From: Xiphydria camelus
Taxonomy: Eukaryota > Arthropoda > Insecta > Hymenoptera > Xiphydriidae
Direction: 5' to 3'
Assembly (NCBI GenBank): GCA_963678675.1
Contig: OY783195.1
Coordinates: 12,870,505-12,934,504, forward strand
DNA: 64,000 nucleotides
Position 1 is the first letter of the stretch. Each line of letters starts with the position of its first letter. Positions 10,331 through 20,829 of this stretch are shown here, piece by piece. The translations under genes were made by a program, and so were the position numbers. A model generated the notes under the pieces. The model did no database searches and was not told where the DNA came from. It saw nothing but the letters and a program-made list of their open reading frames with translations.

Positions 10331-11209
10331 TATACAGAGGGTGACATTTTGAAGACTTACCACCCCAATATCCCAGAAAGTTACAGAGATTTTCTAAAAA
10401 AAATACGGTTTCAATAGTGAAGAGGGGGAACCAAAATGACATAATCGGAAACGCATCCCCTCCAACCCCCTTAGGGGTAGCCCCCAACTTTGTAATCTTA
10501 AATAGCAACCCGCCATGTGTGATAACAGCGTTGGAAAGCTCTTTAAAAATGCTTTACAACACCAAATTTTAGTATCTTTTGATGAGTAAATTTCGCGCAA
10601 ATCGAGAAAGAAACTGCTAGAAGTAAGTTTTGTCAATTTATTTATTAAAGCTCAATTACGTTACAATAAATTTTCGAAATGATTTCCATCACCTGATCTT
10701 ACTCCCTACGATTCCTTCTTATGGGGACATCTGAAATCTGTTGTTTCTCAAACTCAACCAGCAAGCATTAACCAACTGAAATAGAGAATTACGCAAGAAT
10801 GTTGCAAAATTTCAAGAACAACATTTGAAAAAGTTCGAAAAATCAATGAAAATCATTTCAAAAATTTATTGTAACGTAATTGACCTTTAATAAATAAATT
10901 AACAGAACTTACTTCTAGCAGTTTCTTTCTCGATTTGCGCGAAAACTACTCATCGAAAGGTACCAAAATTTGGTGTTGTTGTAAAGCATTTTTAAAGAGC
11001 TTTCCAACGTTGTATCACACATGGGGGGCTGCTATTTAAGATTACAAAGTTGCGGGGGGGCTACCCCTAAGGGGGTTGGAGGGGGTGCGTCTCCGATTAT
11101 GTCATTTTGGTTCCCCCTCTCCACTGTCGAAACCGTATTTTTTTTTAGAAAATCTCTGTAACTTTCTGAGATATTGGGGTGGCAAGTTTTCAAAATGTCA
11201 CCCTGTATA
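10331..11209. mobile_element. Tc1/mariner-type foldback with ~355-bp arms
   Basis: TATACAGAGGGTGACATTTT at 10331 is matched by the inverse of AAAATGTCACCCTGTATA ending near 11209. The inverted arms run about 10331-10686 and 10850-11209 and are highly similar, with scattered substitutions. Only about 165 bp separates them. That loop holds a transposase C-terminal fragment whose last codons lie inside the right arm, so the left arm looks like an inverted duplicate of the element's 3' end. TA-bounded ends fit the superfamily. Confidence 0.75.
10683..10874 (+). pseudogene. Tc1/mariner (IS630) transposase C-terminal fragment
   Basis: The plus frame reads FPSPDLTPYDSFLWGHLK. SPDL-P-D/E followed by an aromatic run and WG-LK is the region holding the last catalytic acidic residue of Tc1/mariner DDE/D transposases. 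The fragment continues for about 60 codons with an in-frame TAG near 10782 and ends at TAA 10872-10874. The rest of the gene is missing. Confidence 0.65.
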
Positions 11210-12895
11210 TCTAGAATAGTAGGGATATTCTGCGTTGTTTGAGTGATTAGTTGTAGTGTGCTCAGACTAGGAGATGGATGCCGCATCTTCTTCGTTAATG
11301 CTGACGGTCATTATTTGTAGTTGATAGAACAGTAACAGTTCCACTACTGTGGACAGTAGAAAATCTCATCAATAAATCGAAGCTTTGCTAATCGTTCTGA
11401 TATAAGTAATCATATTCTTCATTGTGTATTTGGAAAGTACATTTATATTTAATTTATAAAATGACACGATTATTTTAAAGATTCGTGCTATACATAGCTG
11501 AAGTCTGGCAACACGTGTTCGGTAATTCAATAAAGTTTCATAGATTGGATCACATTCAATTGCCTAGATTAAACGAAGGTTCAGCCAAGCTGCGATAGAA
11601 TTAAAAAAAAACGAAATTAAATTTTCTACTCATTGTTTTACTATTTTGTCAAATAAACCATTATTAATAGTCGAAATTGTTTTTCTTTAATACTTACATT
11701 TTCTAGAGAAATACTTTACAGTAAAGCTCTTATGTTTTTACTTTCATTCATAAAAATGGATATTTATCCCTTTGTGGAATTCTTTTTTTCTCAATTTAGC
11801 CAGAGGCCCAATTCAGAAATTTGCTGGTCCATTCTAGACAACCAGTTTCCTTGTTTGATATACTTTTAGTTTTTATGGTTTCTCGACTTCTTAATATATT
11901 TTTCGAAAAATCAGTTGTGTACATTAATTTAAAGCATACATAATGGCTTATTACTTCCGCGCGTCATTATTTCTCCAAGATACTTCACTTTCGATATTTA
12001 TTGAAAAATATATCAAGTGGTCCGAATTCGGCGACTCTCTCCTACTACTTGCATTTTAATTTTCATTCTTATTCTATTCTTCTTATTTATATTTTGCTAT
12101 TAGGTTATTTGTTTTATCGTTATCATTCTTCCTGTTCCATCCCTTTTCTGCCAGAACTTCATCCCTGGAAATAATAAATGTGGTATCTTTTTCTTTCTTC
12201 TTTTTTCCCCTTTCGTCTTCACTTTAACAACTTCTTCTCAAAACATTTCTTCTCCCTGCATTTCTCTCTACATATCTTTCTTCTTAATTTTGTAATCTTA
12301 CATTTCTATTTATGTATCTTCTGCAATGGAAATAATAAATACCTCTCTGTCTCTCTGGCTACTTTCGACTTCTTATCGCATTCACATAATTGATAATATT
12401 CTTCCATCTACTGAGCATCCGAAACGAGCAAACACTCTACCGGGGCACAAGTAGAGATAACACACCGTGACCGCGCGTTACGTTTACTCGCTTCTACGAA
12501 TCTTTTCTCCCCGCTCCTCGTAAGCCAATGATTCTTTCTCACCTCCCCCTTCGCCGCCCGAACTCGGATCACGGTTTAGAAGAAACTGGCATGCAAGAAA
12601 CTAAGACACGAGCTCTGCCTACAGTAAAAACAGCCCGTTCAAATTTTTCCTCGAATTCGTATCTACGGTGAATAACCCCACACGGAAAAACTGTAGCCAG
12701 CGAACTAAAAAGGTGTTAGATGAATATCTCGTGTGTGTGTTTTGATGTCCTTTCTATTTTATTCTTTAAACTCGCTAAAACCACTAATAATAAGAACCGC
12801 TAAAATCGGAATCTTCCGTTTTATTTTCCCTTTATTCGATTTAAATAACAATAACAGTAGACCGTGCACACATACGTTTGAGTGTTTTGAGTTTA
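11210..12895. other. Intergenic, pyrimidine-rich stretch, no gene
   Basis: No recognisable gene. The interval 12050-12400 is strongly T/C-rich on the plus strand, producing a meaningless Phe/Leu/Ser-rich ORF. A GC-richer patch follows at 12430-12640. CACACGGAAAAACTG near 12680 is another repeat-end motif. Confidence 0.5.
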
Positions 12896-13530
12896 TGGCA
12901 ATGGTAACTTTTGATCAGGAGGTCATAAACTACAATATATGTAAAGTACGCGAGGATTTCAGTACTGAACCAGTTTCCATAAGATTTGTGCCCTAAAACA
13001 ATGCAGATACACGGACAAAATTAGAAAAAAGTGAAAAAATCAGACATTATAAATTTAAATCTATGCACACGCACGCACACACACGCGCATAAGTATACGG
13101 AGGCAAACACGTGCTCACAAGGTCGCACATGATCTTGAATGCGTGCTTGTGAATTGGCTGAAAAAGAGCGTATGGTTTCGAGTAAAAAGCGGTAACTTTA
13201 ATGCCTCCCTCCCAGAACTGCTTATTTTTTGTCTGACCGGGTGATACCTGAATCGGTAGCTCACCAACTACAAAATACGTGATTTTTAGAAAAATTCACA
13301 GAAAACCTGATTTTACATAATTATTTCGATCCAATAGACTGTATGACGGAAAGCAAAAAAAGTACGAACTTTAAGGTCTCAAAACTCAAAAACTGCCCAT
13401 TTTCCGTTGTTGCGGCAATGATAACTTTTGATCAGAACATCAAGATCTATAAAATATGTGAAGCCCAGCCAAATCCACCGGGACCCAATTCCCATAAGGT
13501 TTGTTTGTATTTTTTTGGCACGTGTTACCA
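12896..13530 (+). repeat. Two diverged direct copies of one repeat unit
   Basis: GGCAATGGTAACTTTTGATC near 12897 recurs as GGCAATGATAACTTTTGATC near 13414. Similarity continues through AATATATGTAAAG / AAATATGTGAAG to CCATAAGATTTG / CCATAAGGTTTG, spacing about 517 bp. An ACACGCACGCACACACACGC microsatellite lies between (13065-13088). No conserved frame. Confidence 0.6.
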
Positions 13531-13559
13531 AATCAAAAATTCTGAAATAATTTGGGAAT

Positions 13560-14219
13560 AATAATGATGCGAAGACGCGCTTATAAAAAAAATTATGATA
13601 GCACTTTTTCGAGGAGTGGTGGAAAGAGCACTTTTTAAAATTGTTTTTTTTTTATTTGAATTTCGCGCCAAATGCAACACTATATATTTTTCTGAGTTCC
13701 CTTTAAGGATCCCTATGTTCCAGAATGTTTTCCAATTTTTTGGTCCATTACGTGAGCAACAAGAAACTTTTAATGTTCAACTACATTTCTCGAAAAATCT
13801 CAGCTCCTTCTTGACTTTCTGGAATTACTCTCCTTACTCTTATGGATATTCTGTAAACTTTTAGTTACCTATATTGCTATCTATTTGTTATAGCAGCGCT
13901 CGGCGGTGAATTTAATGCATGCCTAACAATTTGTAAAATTAGGTATTTAAATTTAATTGTTAACATTTTCAAAGATAGGATTCGAATCTTCAACCAACAT
14001 GGAGTTTAAACACTGTTGACATAATATATGTGTTACCGTTAAAACCCGTTTTCAGTTAAAACTAGTTTTAACTGAAAAGCTCTTCAGTCAAAACTAGTTT
14101 TTCCTAGTCAAAACTAGAATTGACAAATATTTTCAGTTGACTCTAGTTTTGATTAAACATATTATCAGTAAATACTAGGTTAAAATTAAATACGTTTTCA
14201 TGCCGTATGTCAGCTAATT
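13560..14219. other. No gene; ACTAGTTTT-rich stretch
   Basis: No recognised protein. At 14040-14175 the word AACTAGTTTT and its complement recur five to six times, another locally reiterated motif of unknown origin. Confidence 0.45.
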
Positions 14220-14372
14220 CTAGTTTTATGTGGCTTCGCTCACTCTGCCGATTCTAACCTAACCCAACCTAATCTAACAAATTAAAATATAAATAAATTA
14301 GACTCGGTAAGGTTAGATTAGGTTTGGTTAGGTTATAATCGGCGGAGCGAGCGAAGCGAGCGAAGCCACCAG
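14220..14372. repeat. Foldback with TTAGG-like blocks and GCGAAG repeats
   Basis: GTGGCTTCGCTC near 14230 is mirrored by GAGCGAAGCCAC ending about 14370. Inside the arms, CTAACCTAACCCAACCTAAT (14257-14276) faces GGTTAGATTAGGTTTGGTTA (14310-14329). The right arm has an extra run of GAGCGAAGC units. The GGTTAGATTAGG words resemble insect telomeric TTAGG, but spacing is irregular, so this is not a telomere array. Confidence 0.65.
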
Positions 14373-14538
14373 AAACGGTATGCATCAGTCTCGACTTCTC
14401 AACATATGTAAGTCGGACAATAAATTCAAAAACCTTACAGTTTTTGGGCAATTTTTGTTGTCCAGATGCTGTAATGTAAGATGATTTCATTAAATGGATA
14501 AAGAATATTTCCATTTCATGAACTGGACAGAATTTTAC

Positions 14539-14574
14539 CCAGATAGAGGAATAAAATATTATTCCTCTATCTGG
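14539..14574. repeat. Perfect 36-bp hairpin
   Basis: CCAGATAGAGGAATAA, then AATA, then TTATTCCTCTATCTGG. It lies among degenerate repeats of the form TTCATGAACTGGACA between 14480 and 14625, so it may be the centre of a decayed element. Confidence 0.75.
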
Positions 14575-14757
14575 ATACAGTTCGCGAAGTGGATATCCAT
14601 TTCGTAAAACGGACAATTACGCCAAGTGGGTGCGACATATAAATATTTGATTTGATTTCTGTTTTTGGAATTATATCTCGTTGTAACTGTCATACAGAAG
14701 GAACAATCTCCTCTTCTGTCTGGTATGCTTCATACGACTGGTGATGAAAATTTCAAA

Positions 14758-15165
14758 TTAGAAAGGTTCTTCGTACTGTGACATGTCTTTAAAATTCTGT
14801 AGCAGTCGGCACAGACAGTGTGAGGGGACCCAGTCTTTATCTTGATTCGAAATTTTAGATCCAAAACAATATTCGTATACATCTTGAACTTTATCGTTGA
14901 ATTTTTTTCTGGTTTTAGGAGGGGTAAACAAACCGTAGACATAACAAAAGCTATCCAGCTTGTGTTTATCATCATGAATGTGTCTTGTAGCTTTATACTC
15001 CGTAGAAGCCCAGGAACCTACTTCTACAAAAGCTGCGGTCGCATGATGACGATTGCGGGACCGCTTGCTCACCCTGACCAATCGCCGAAACTGAGGTTCC
15101 TTGTGAGAACCCCTGTATCGTAACACATTTCCGTGTGCCTGCCATGACGGCTTCGACGCTTTCAT
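14758..15165 (-). pseudogene. Degenerate repeat-associated gene fragment (FG--I--QDK-W type)
   Basis: An open frame of 135 codons; its C-terminal half reads LDSFCYVYGLFTPPKTRKKF then VYEYCFGSKISNQDKDWVPS. C-x2-C/Y, a Y--YFG centre and QDK-W-PH--C recall a multicopy insect protein family of unknown function often found beside mobile elements (from memory, not checked). Several expected cysteines are replaced. The N-terminal part looks unrelated or frame-shifted. A foldback at 15205-15412 separates it from a second fragment upstream on the same strand. Confidence 0.4.
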
Positions 15166-15204
15166 CCAGGAATTTTGCCGGAAAAATAAACAATAAAAAA
15201 AACG

Positions 15205-15412
15205 AAACGTGTGGCCGCCACACGCGGAAGAAGTGAAACTTCGATATCAATTTCTCTGAATTTGATTCCGGTGGTATTAGTTTCAATTGGATCTATACAA
15301 GTCTTTTACAATGCTTCTTCGTAGAGCCAATTGAAACTAATACCACCAGAATCAAATTCAGAGAAACTGATATCGAAGTTTCACTTCTTCCGCGTGTGGC
15401 GGTCACAAATTT
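15205..15412. repeat. Foldback with ~80-bp near-perfect arms
   Basis: CGCCACACGCGGAAGAAGTG at 15215 is matched by the inverse ending at CGTGTGGCGG near 15403. The arms are nearly identical over about 80 bp with a spacer of about 30 bp (15292-15325). It sits between two minus-strand coding remnants and probably inserted between them. Confidence 0.8.
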
Positions 15413-15740
15413 TGGGTTTTTTGTTGAATTCAATATGAATTTTTTTATGGGCACAAAATGTAGTGTAAGGAATATCATATTCACTGGATGTATTTTCACC
15501 GATATTGGATCCTCCAGGAACTTGAAAATCTGTTACCTTCTCCAGGGTTTGGGACTGGTGTTGATCTGCATTAGCAGATATAGCAACATTTCATTGTGTT
15601 AATTTAATTCTCTCTCTCCATTTTCGACTTCGTTCTGCATCAGTTTTAGGTAGTGTATTCGTCACTGTCTTCTTTACACGGTGCCTGTCACGAAACTCTT
15701 TTGCCCGTTGTTTTCCTGTTTTTGCCACAATAATTTTAAT
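15398..15740 (-). pseudogene. Degenerate coding remnant with KTDAERSRKWRERI motif
   Basis: Read on the minus strand, about 114 codons are open apart from one TGA. The first part is basic, with RAKEFRDRHRVKKTV and LPKTDAERSRKWRERI; the rest is polar, with DFQVPGGSNIGENTS. DAERSR--RERI occurs in many insect repeat-encoded proteins (basic, presumably DNA-binding). No catalytic domain is seen. Probably the 5' part of the same dead gene as 14758-15165. Confidence 0.4.
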
Positions 15741-15777
15741 ATAACACACGCGAAAGAATGTTCAGTGTTCATTGACG

Positions 15778-16294
15778 TTAACCCTCTGACGCTAAACTCT
15801 TAGCAATCCCTGTCGCGTGAGCTGGAGAAAGGGAACAGCCAATCGCGCTCGGTCGCTTTATGTGTTAGTGACTGACGTCACGGAAATGGCCCCCACTCTC
15901 ATTCAGCCAGGCTCGTAGTTAGGGGCCTGCTCACTTATATACCGTGCTCACTCGCACTCACGGGATTTCGCGCGACGGCACGGCAATGAAATAGGGGCCC
16001 CATACACGGTACGATTCGTTGCCTCGATCCGTCGTTTCAAACTGATTGAAACGACGAATCATAGTGTATGTCAACATAGTTAATGATTTACTTAGTCGAA
16101 GACTACTTCATTGTCACTATTAAAAAAATGGCTTATTTAAATCACACCGCAGGTAACTTTTAAGGTTTCGTCGGTGCCCAGCGACCATACGGGTTGCGAC
16201 GGCCCTGTCACTCTCTCCCCATTACACTAAGGTCTCACGCTTGACTCTGCCCCGCACAGTGGTGGGGAATCGAGCTTTGCCGTCAGAGGGTTAA
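15778..16294. mobile_element. piggyBac-like MITE with TTAA ends
   Basis: TTAACCCTCTGACG at 15778 pairs with CGTCAGAGGGTTAA ending 16294. The inverted match continues as GCTAAACTC against GAGCTTTGC with mismatches. 517 bp, no transposase, GC-rich relative to its flanks. An internal perfect hairpin, CGTCGTTTCA/TGAAACGACG, lies near 16029-16055. The piggyBac call rests on TTAA plus the CCCT-type ends. Confidence 0.75.
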
Positions 16295-16407
16295 TGAAAT
16301 TGAAAGTTTATTTTACACGTTGGCTGTCACTGTACTCTTTTGACCGTTCTGTTGTTTTTTTTTGCAACAATAATTATAAATTAATACTCATACGCATAAA
16401 TATATAC

Positions 16408-16437
16408 ATACACACACACGCGCGCACGCGCGCGAAA
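16408..16437 (+). repeat. CA/CG microsatellite
   Basis: A run of ACACACAC then CGCGCGCACGCGCGCG inside the right copy of the duplicated segment. Confidence 0.8.
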
Positions 16438-16455
16438 GAATGTACAGTAATGCAT

Positions 16456-17311
16456 GGTGGTTACTCGAGAAAGGTCACGACTCCGATCGCAGACTACATG
16501 AGCTCCGTATAGCCAGCCATTCGACGCGGTAAAATCCGGAAAACTGAAAATGTACAAACGAAATACAAACAACTCACAAGTAACTCTGCGCCCTCTAGTC
16601 TGGCTTCTCATATCATCTTACGGATACGCCCAAAAAAGGGTCCTAAACGCTAGATTTATGGTGAGACTAAACAGTCCTCTTATTGTTAGTGGAGGTGCGA
16701 CAATGCGTCACCTCATAATACGAACAATAGCTTTCATCACCCGAAGAAACCCTCTCGAGCAACACAAACCAGATCCCCTCTGCACAGTCTAAACAGCGAC
16801 TGATTTTTGCGTCATTTTTCTTCAGTTTCAAGTTAATAACTATAACATGTGCGATCAAGAGTAGATCTCCTCGAGGTCGTAAATCCCGAAGGCACTACTG
16901 CGTGACACGAATAGTGACCAAAAACGTAGAGTGGTGGATTTAAACCGTATCGGTTAGTTGAAATGATTTAACACTGCACTTACAATATTACTGGTGATTG
17001 GATTGATTTTATTGGATTCAAAGAGATACAATAATTCCGTGATGTAGCCGTGGTTTACAATTAGATACATTGAGAGGTAGTTTTGAGGGAAATGTGTGGG
17101 ACTGCGCACGCATTCGTAACCCCCATTCACCAAAACATACCGCCTGCCTCGCTGTTGCGACCGATGTACAGATGATATCTAGATTAGTGCGTTACTTAGG
17201 TTGCGATAATAGTGAGCCTCGCCGCGTGAGTGATAGTCGCACGGCGGCCTGGCGCTCCAGCCTCGCAAAATCGACACATGTGGCTTGCCTGGCAAAGGCG
17301 ATAGTATACGT
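16456..17311. other. No gene recognised
   Basis: Mixed composition, with GC-richer patches at 16560-16780 and 17070-17310. Open frames up to about 80 codons match nothing I know. Confidence 0.45.
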
Positions 17312-17430
17312 ACGGTAGAGAGCGGTGGAATAGGGCAGGGTCGATAGCGGTGGAATGGGACAGAGTTGGGAGGGGTGTATTGGGGCAGGGTCGAGAGCGC
17401 TGTATGAGTGAGGCACGGTCGGAAGCGTTG
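17312..17430 (+). repeat. Minisatellite, ~25-bp units
   Basis: GGTAGAGAGCGGTGGAATAG, GGTCGATAGCGGTGGAATGG, a diverged GGGAGGGGTGTATTGGGGCA, GGTCGAGAGCGCTGTATGAG and GGTCGGAAGCGTTGGAG follow one another. Four to five imperfect units. Minus-strand ORFs over it are repeats in translation. Confidence 0.65.
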
Positions 17431-17999
17431 GAGTGTGTGGGTTTCGTTACGGTCTCTCGTGTCGGCGCGCGCGATTTTAGTACCCTCAGCAAAGAAGTTT
17501 CACTTCAAAACCGTTGCCCGCCGTCACTGCGTGGAGGTACCTTGGGTGCAGGCACACCATATATATTCGCTGTATCAAATTTACAACGATGAGCTCCAAT
17601 TCACTTGAATTAAGAGATCACGTGACTGGATTTCAAAATTTATTTTGCGGTACGAGAACAGATTTATTCTCGCTCGGAAGTGAGTGAGTTGATGCATGGA
17701 AAAAAAACTTGGCAGATCTCCAAACAGACCTCCGCGTCTTTTAAACATCAAAGACGTGTACCGCTCAACGGATCATTCGGTCATGAACGCCGATCCGCGG
17801 TAATGCATTGAAGACACGAGAGAGTTAGGAAACCGCCATAGGCGACAGCCTTCCGAATGACCGCTCCGTCACGGCCTCTCTTACTACAGACCCGAGCCGG
17901 CGCGATCGAAGCTCCGCTATCCACTCTACGCGCGACCCGGCGCCCTATGAGTGGAAACACGTCGACCGGCACTCCCATGGAGGGGGTTAGCTTGGACTT
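17431..17999. other. GC-rich stretch with unassigned ORFs
   Basis: Relatively CpG-rich. On the minus strand an ATG at 17978 opens 65 codons to 17781, beginning MGVPVDVFPLIGRRVARRVD and of unknown family. GCGTCTTTTAAACATCAAAGACG near 17735 would fold as a small hairpin. It could hold a host exon, but I cannot show it. Confidence 0.3.
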
Positions 18000-18360
18000 T
18001 AGATTAGAACATTTTTGCTAGATTTGACCTTGAAATGACCTTGAGGGTTATGTTATCAACAAAATTGAATACATATCTAGACATAAAATTTCCCGTTCTT
18101 TCAGAATCTGCAGTCAAAAATTCATTTTTGGCAGAATAAATACATTTGACCTTGAAATGACCTTGAATTTGACCTTATCGGATCAAACGGACATCGGATT
18201 TGGATTCAGCGACCTCAAAAATATATAGGAGTAATAATTTGAATCGATTTGACTATTTTTCCAGGATTTGACCTTGAAATGACCTTGAACGTGACGTGAT
18301 GGGGACAAACGGACACCGGATTCGGATTCAGCAACCTCAAAAACATAAAGATATACTAGT
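18000..18360 (+). repeat. Three-unit tandem array rich in TGACCTTGA
   Basis: TTTGACCTTGAAATGACCTT starts at about 18023, 18144 and 18267, a period near 122 bp. The second half of the unit (GGATTCGGATTCAGCAACCT-type) is also repeated. Each unit holds two TGACCTTGA words, the complement of TCAAGGTCA, the extended half-site bound by FTZ-F1/ERR-type nuclear receptors. Binding is not shown. Confidence 0.7.
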
Positions 18361-18394
18361 CTGGTTCCGGGAACAGGAGCTTTTTTTTGTGTGC

Positions 18395-19294
18395 CTGTGT
18401 TATCGACTCCAAACTCAACTTTAAAGAGCATGTCCGCTTTGTCACTGCAAAAATCAATCGATCCTACTATCAACTGTATCGACTCCGACCTTACACTAAC
18501 TTTAGCCTTCGGAAAATCTTGGTCAGAGCGCTTTAATCTTACCTCACTTAGACTACTGTACGGTTGCTCTAAATGGTGCTGGAACCGTTCTCAATCTCAA
18601 GCTCCAACGACTAGTTAATAAAGGTATTCGCTATATCTTTGGATTACCGCGCGACACCCAGAATAGTTAATACCGTCGTGAACTGGGTTAGCTTACTATC
18701 GAATCTCGAAGGCAATTGTTCCTCGTCACGCTTACTGTGATAACACTATCACTACAAATCGACCACTATTCCCCACTGAACTACTATCATACAGCTCACA
18801 CAGATCCTCAAGTCGGACTGGACATCATCGCTCCCTCACCATATCCATGCATAGGACTGAGGCCTTTAAGTCGTCCTTCGCGGTATCTGATCCATACTTA
18901 TGGAACACCTTACCGCCGGACACTATTGAAGTCTCCACACCCGGCGCTTTTAAAGCAAGAACCAAACAGTGGCTATTTTCAACTTGGAAAACTCTACTTG
19001 ACTAAATTCACTGCCCGCGGCAAACATAATCTCGCTAGCATTATTTACACCTATTTACACATAATCTCAATCTACAGTATTATTATTATCTGCTTTACTT
19101 CACATGCTCTTGCTTAAATTGAATTTTATCTTATGTCCAACTATTATTAGCATTTTTTCTTTTTTTGTATTTAGTAATTAGCATAGCTTAGTATTTAGTA
19201 TTTATAGGACTTACTTATGCTTGTACACTGAGCTCTGCCAAGAGCACATATTATTTGTTCAACTTTGAATAATAAACATCATCATCATCATCAC
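18395..19294 (+). pseudogene. CR1/L2-group non-LTR retrotransposon, 5'-truncated 3' end
   Basis: The plus strand encodes the C-terminal third of a non-LTR reverse-transcriptase protein: VIDSKLNFKEHV, then after a frameshift near 18532 LILPHLDYCTVALNGAG and LVNKGIRYIFGLPRDT, then YRRELG-LTIESRRQLFL with in-frame stops. Another frame gives EAFKSSFAVSDPYLWNTLPP. These phrases match the region after the RT core in CR1/L2-group elements. A short 3' UTR ends with AATAAA at 19270 and a (CAT)n tail. Truncation and breaks make it dead. Confidence 0.75.
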
Positions 19295-19574
19295 ACAGTT
19301 TTAGAGTAATGTACTACATATTTTAGTAGGGTTTTCCTTAAAGGATTATAGTTGGAATATAGTGAGGAAATCCACGTCTAGGTTCCACAATATATCCCTT
19401 TTGGCCCCAAATTGTATTCCCTAACAACATTTAATTAAAATGTTAGGAAAAAATAGTATAGAAATACCTATTAGGGATTCCCTAAACTAAACCTAATCGG
19501 GGTTTTTAATTTAATAGGGCTTACTCCATTTGAATAGCACGTCTAGTAGAATCCACCCGCCTAACGGAGGGTTA

Positions 19575-20803
19575 CCGTGGAAGGCCCACTTACTGAACAG
19601 TCAGGAGTTACCTACTGAACACTTTCATAGTATTTCTCATTTTTCAAATTGAAACGTTCCTAAATATTTAGGGAAATATTTTGTCCTCAATCTGTGTTTA
19701 TTCTTCTATCTGGATCCCCCCTCACTGCCAATCTTCAAAATATAATAATACTTAAATTAAATGATTTAAAATGGCGAAATCACTCTTTCGAGGTTATGAG
19801 TGAGATTCCACCACCCGACCGCTCATGGCGTTAAAAATTGTCAGTGATTCTAATAGCATAAGCAGAGCATAGCATAGCTTTTAATCATATAAGTATTAAT
19901 TCTACTTTAAGATACATGTGCGTGTACGTAATTAATTACAGCATCGATGGAAATTAATTAAAAGTGATGAAATAATGGATTCAATAGAGGAAATTCCATT
20001 TCAGTTAGTGGGCCACGCTAGTGAGGTTATGTTGCACTTTCTGAACACATTTTTGTCAGTAAAGCTAACCTCATATTTTATCCAAATTTCTTTACAGTTA
20101 TATTTTGAGACTTCTGAAATGTCTTTTTTAATCCATTTTCCCATTTTCACACATTTTTTTTTCTCCTAGTGGTAAAATCAAAACTTGATACGTGGAAAAA
20201 TATACAGAAGCCTAGTTGCAAAACGCTCTTACCGAAGTTAAGTTTGGAATTTCATTGGGAAGTGTTTTAAAAAAAATTAAAAAAGAATTATTAGATAATG
20301 ATTTGTCTGTGATGAGTGAAGAAAATGAGACTAGAGCAATGACTGCAAGTAAAGAAAAAGTACCATTGACACACCAAAAAAGCGTAAACTAGAAGAGTGA
20401 TTAAGTCATTAATTATTTATATTCACGTTACTCCACTAAAAAGGTTATATTTTGGTATTAAATAAGTGTTTTTTAACTAATTTCTCTTCCTAATTGCATA
20501 AAAAATACAAATTTTTCCTCCAGAGAGATTCAACTGTTCAGGAACTACCACACCTGGTGTTCAGTTTCTACTACAATACACTTTGAAAGTGTTCAGAAAC
20601 TACTGCAAGGGAATACATTTTCTTAAAAATTCATTAATTACATTTTTCTTATTAAAGTTCAATATCAATTATTTCATACAACATGGGGAACATTAAATTA
20701 ACTGATATATCAATCAGAATTGAAATTCAACTGAAAAATTTATTATGGCAGTACTTTCAAAAGTTTTTCCTCCTCAAGTGTTCAGTAAGTGGGCCTTCCA
20801 CGG
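19575..20803. mobile_element. TA-flanked element with reiterated GTTCAG-A--TACT
   Basis: CCGTGGAAGGCCCACTTACT at 19575 is matched perfectly by AGTAAGTGGGCCTTCCACGG ending 20803, and the match continues to TGAACA. TA is directly outside both ends. Variants of GTTCAGAAACTACT and its complement recur near 19594-19625 and at about 20528, 20560, 20590 and 20778. A short ORF begins at ATG 19975, and coding-like remnants (SLGSVLKKIKKELLDND near 20255) match no family I know. Perhaps pogo-like by architecture. Confidence 0.65.
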
Positions 20804-20829
20804 TAATGTATTAAACTTTTCTTGCCTAA

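Larger units (their letters stand above)
15673..16455 (+). repeat. Duplicated segment on both sides of a TTAA element
   Basis: The sequence 15673-15775 (TTACACGGTGCCTGTCAC through CGCGAAAGAATGTTCAGT) resembles 16312-16455 (TTACACGTTGGCTGTCACTG through CGCGAAAGAATGTACAGT). The right copy has gained a CA/CG microsatellite. The piggyBac-like MITE lies between. This is longer than a target duplication, so a local duplication or two related repeat copies is more likely. Confidence 0.55.

Noticed and set aside
12178..12393. Phe/Leu-rich ORF suggesting a membrane protein
   Set aside because: Arises from a T/C-rich low-complexity run; no conserved features.
14257..14335. Interstitial telomere array
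   Set aside because: The TTAGG-like words are irregular and sit in opposing foldback arms.
17196..17492. 98-codon minus-strand ORF
   Set aside because: Overlaps the 25-bp minisatellite and reflects repeat translation.
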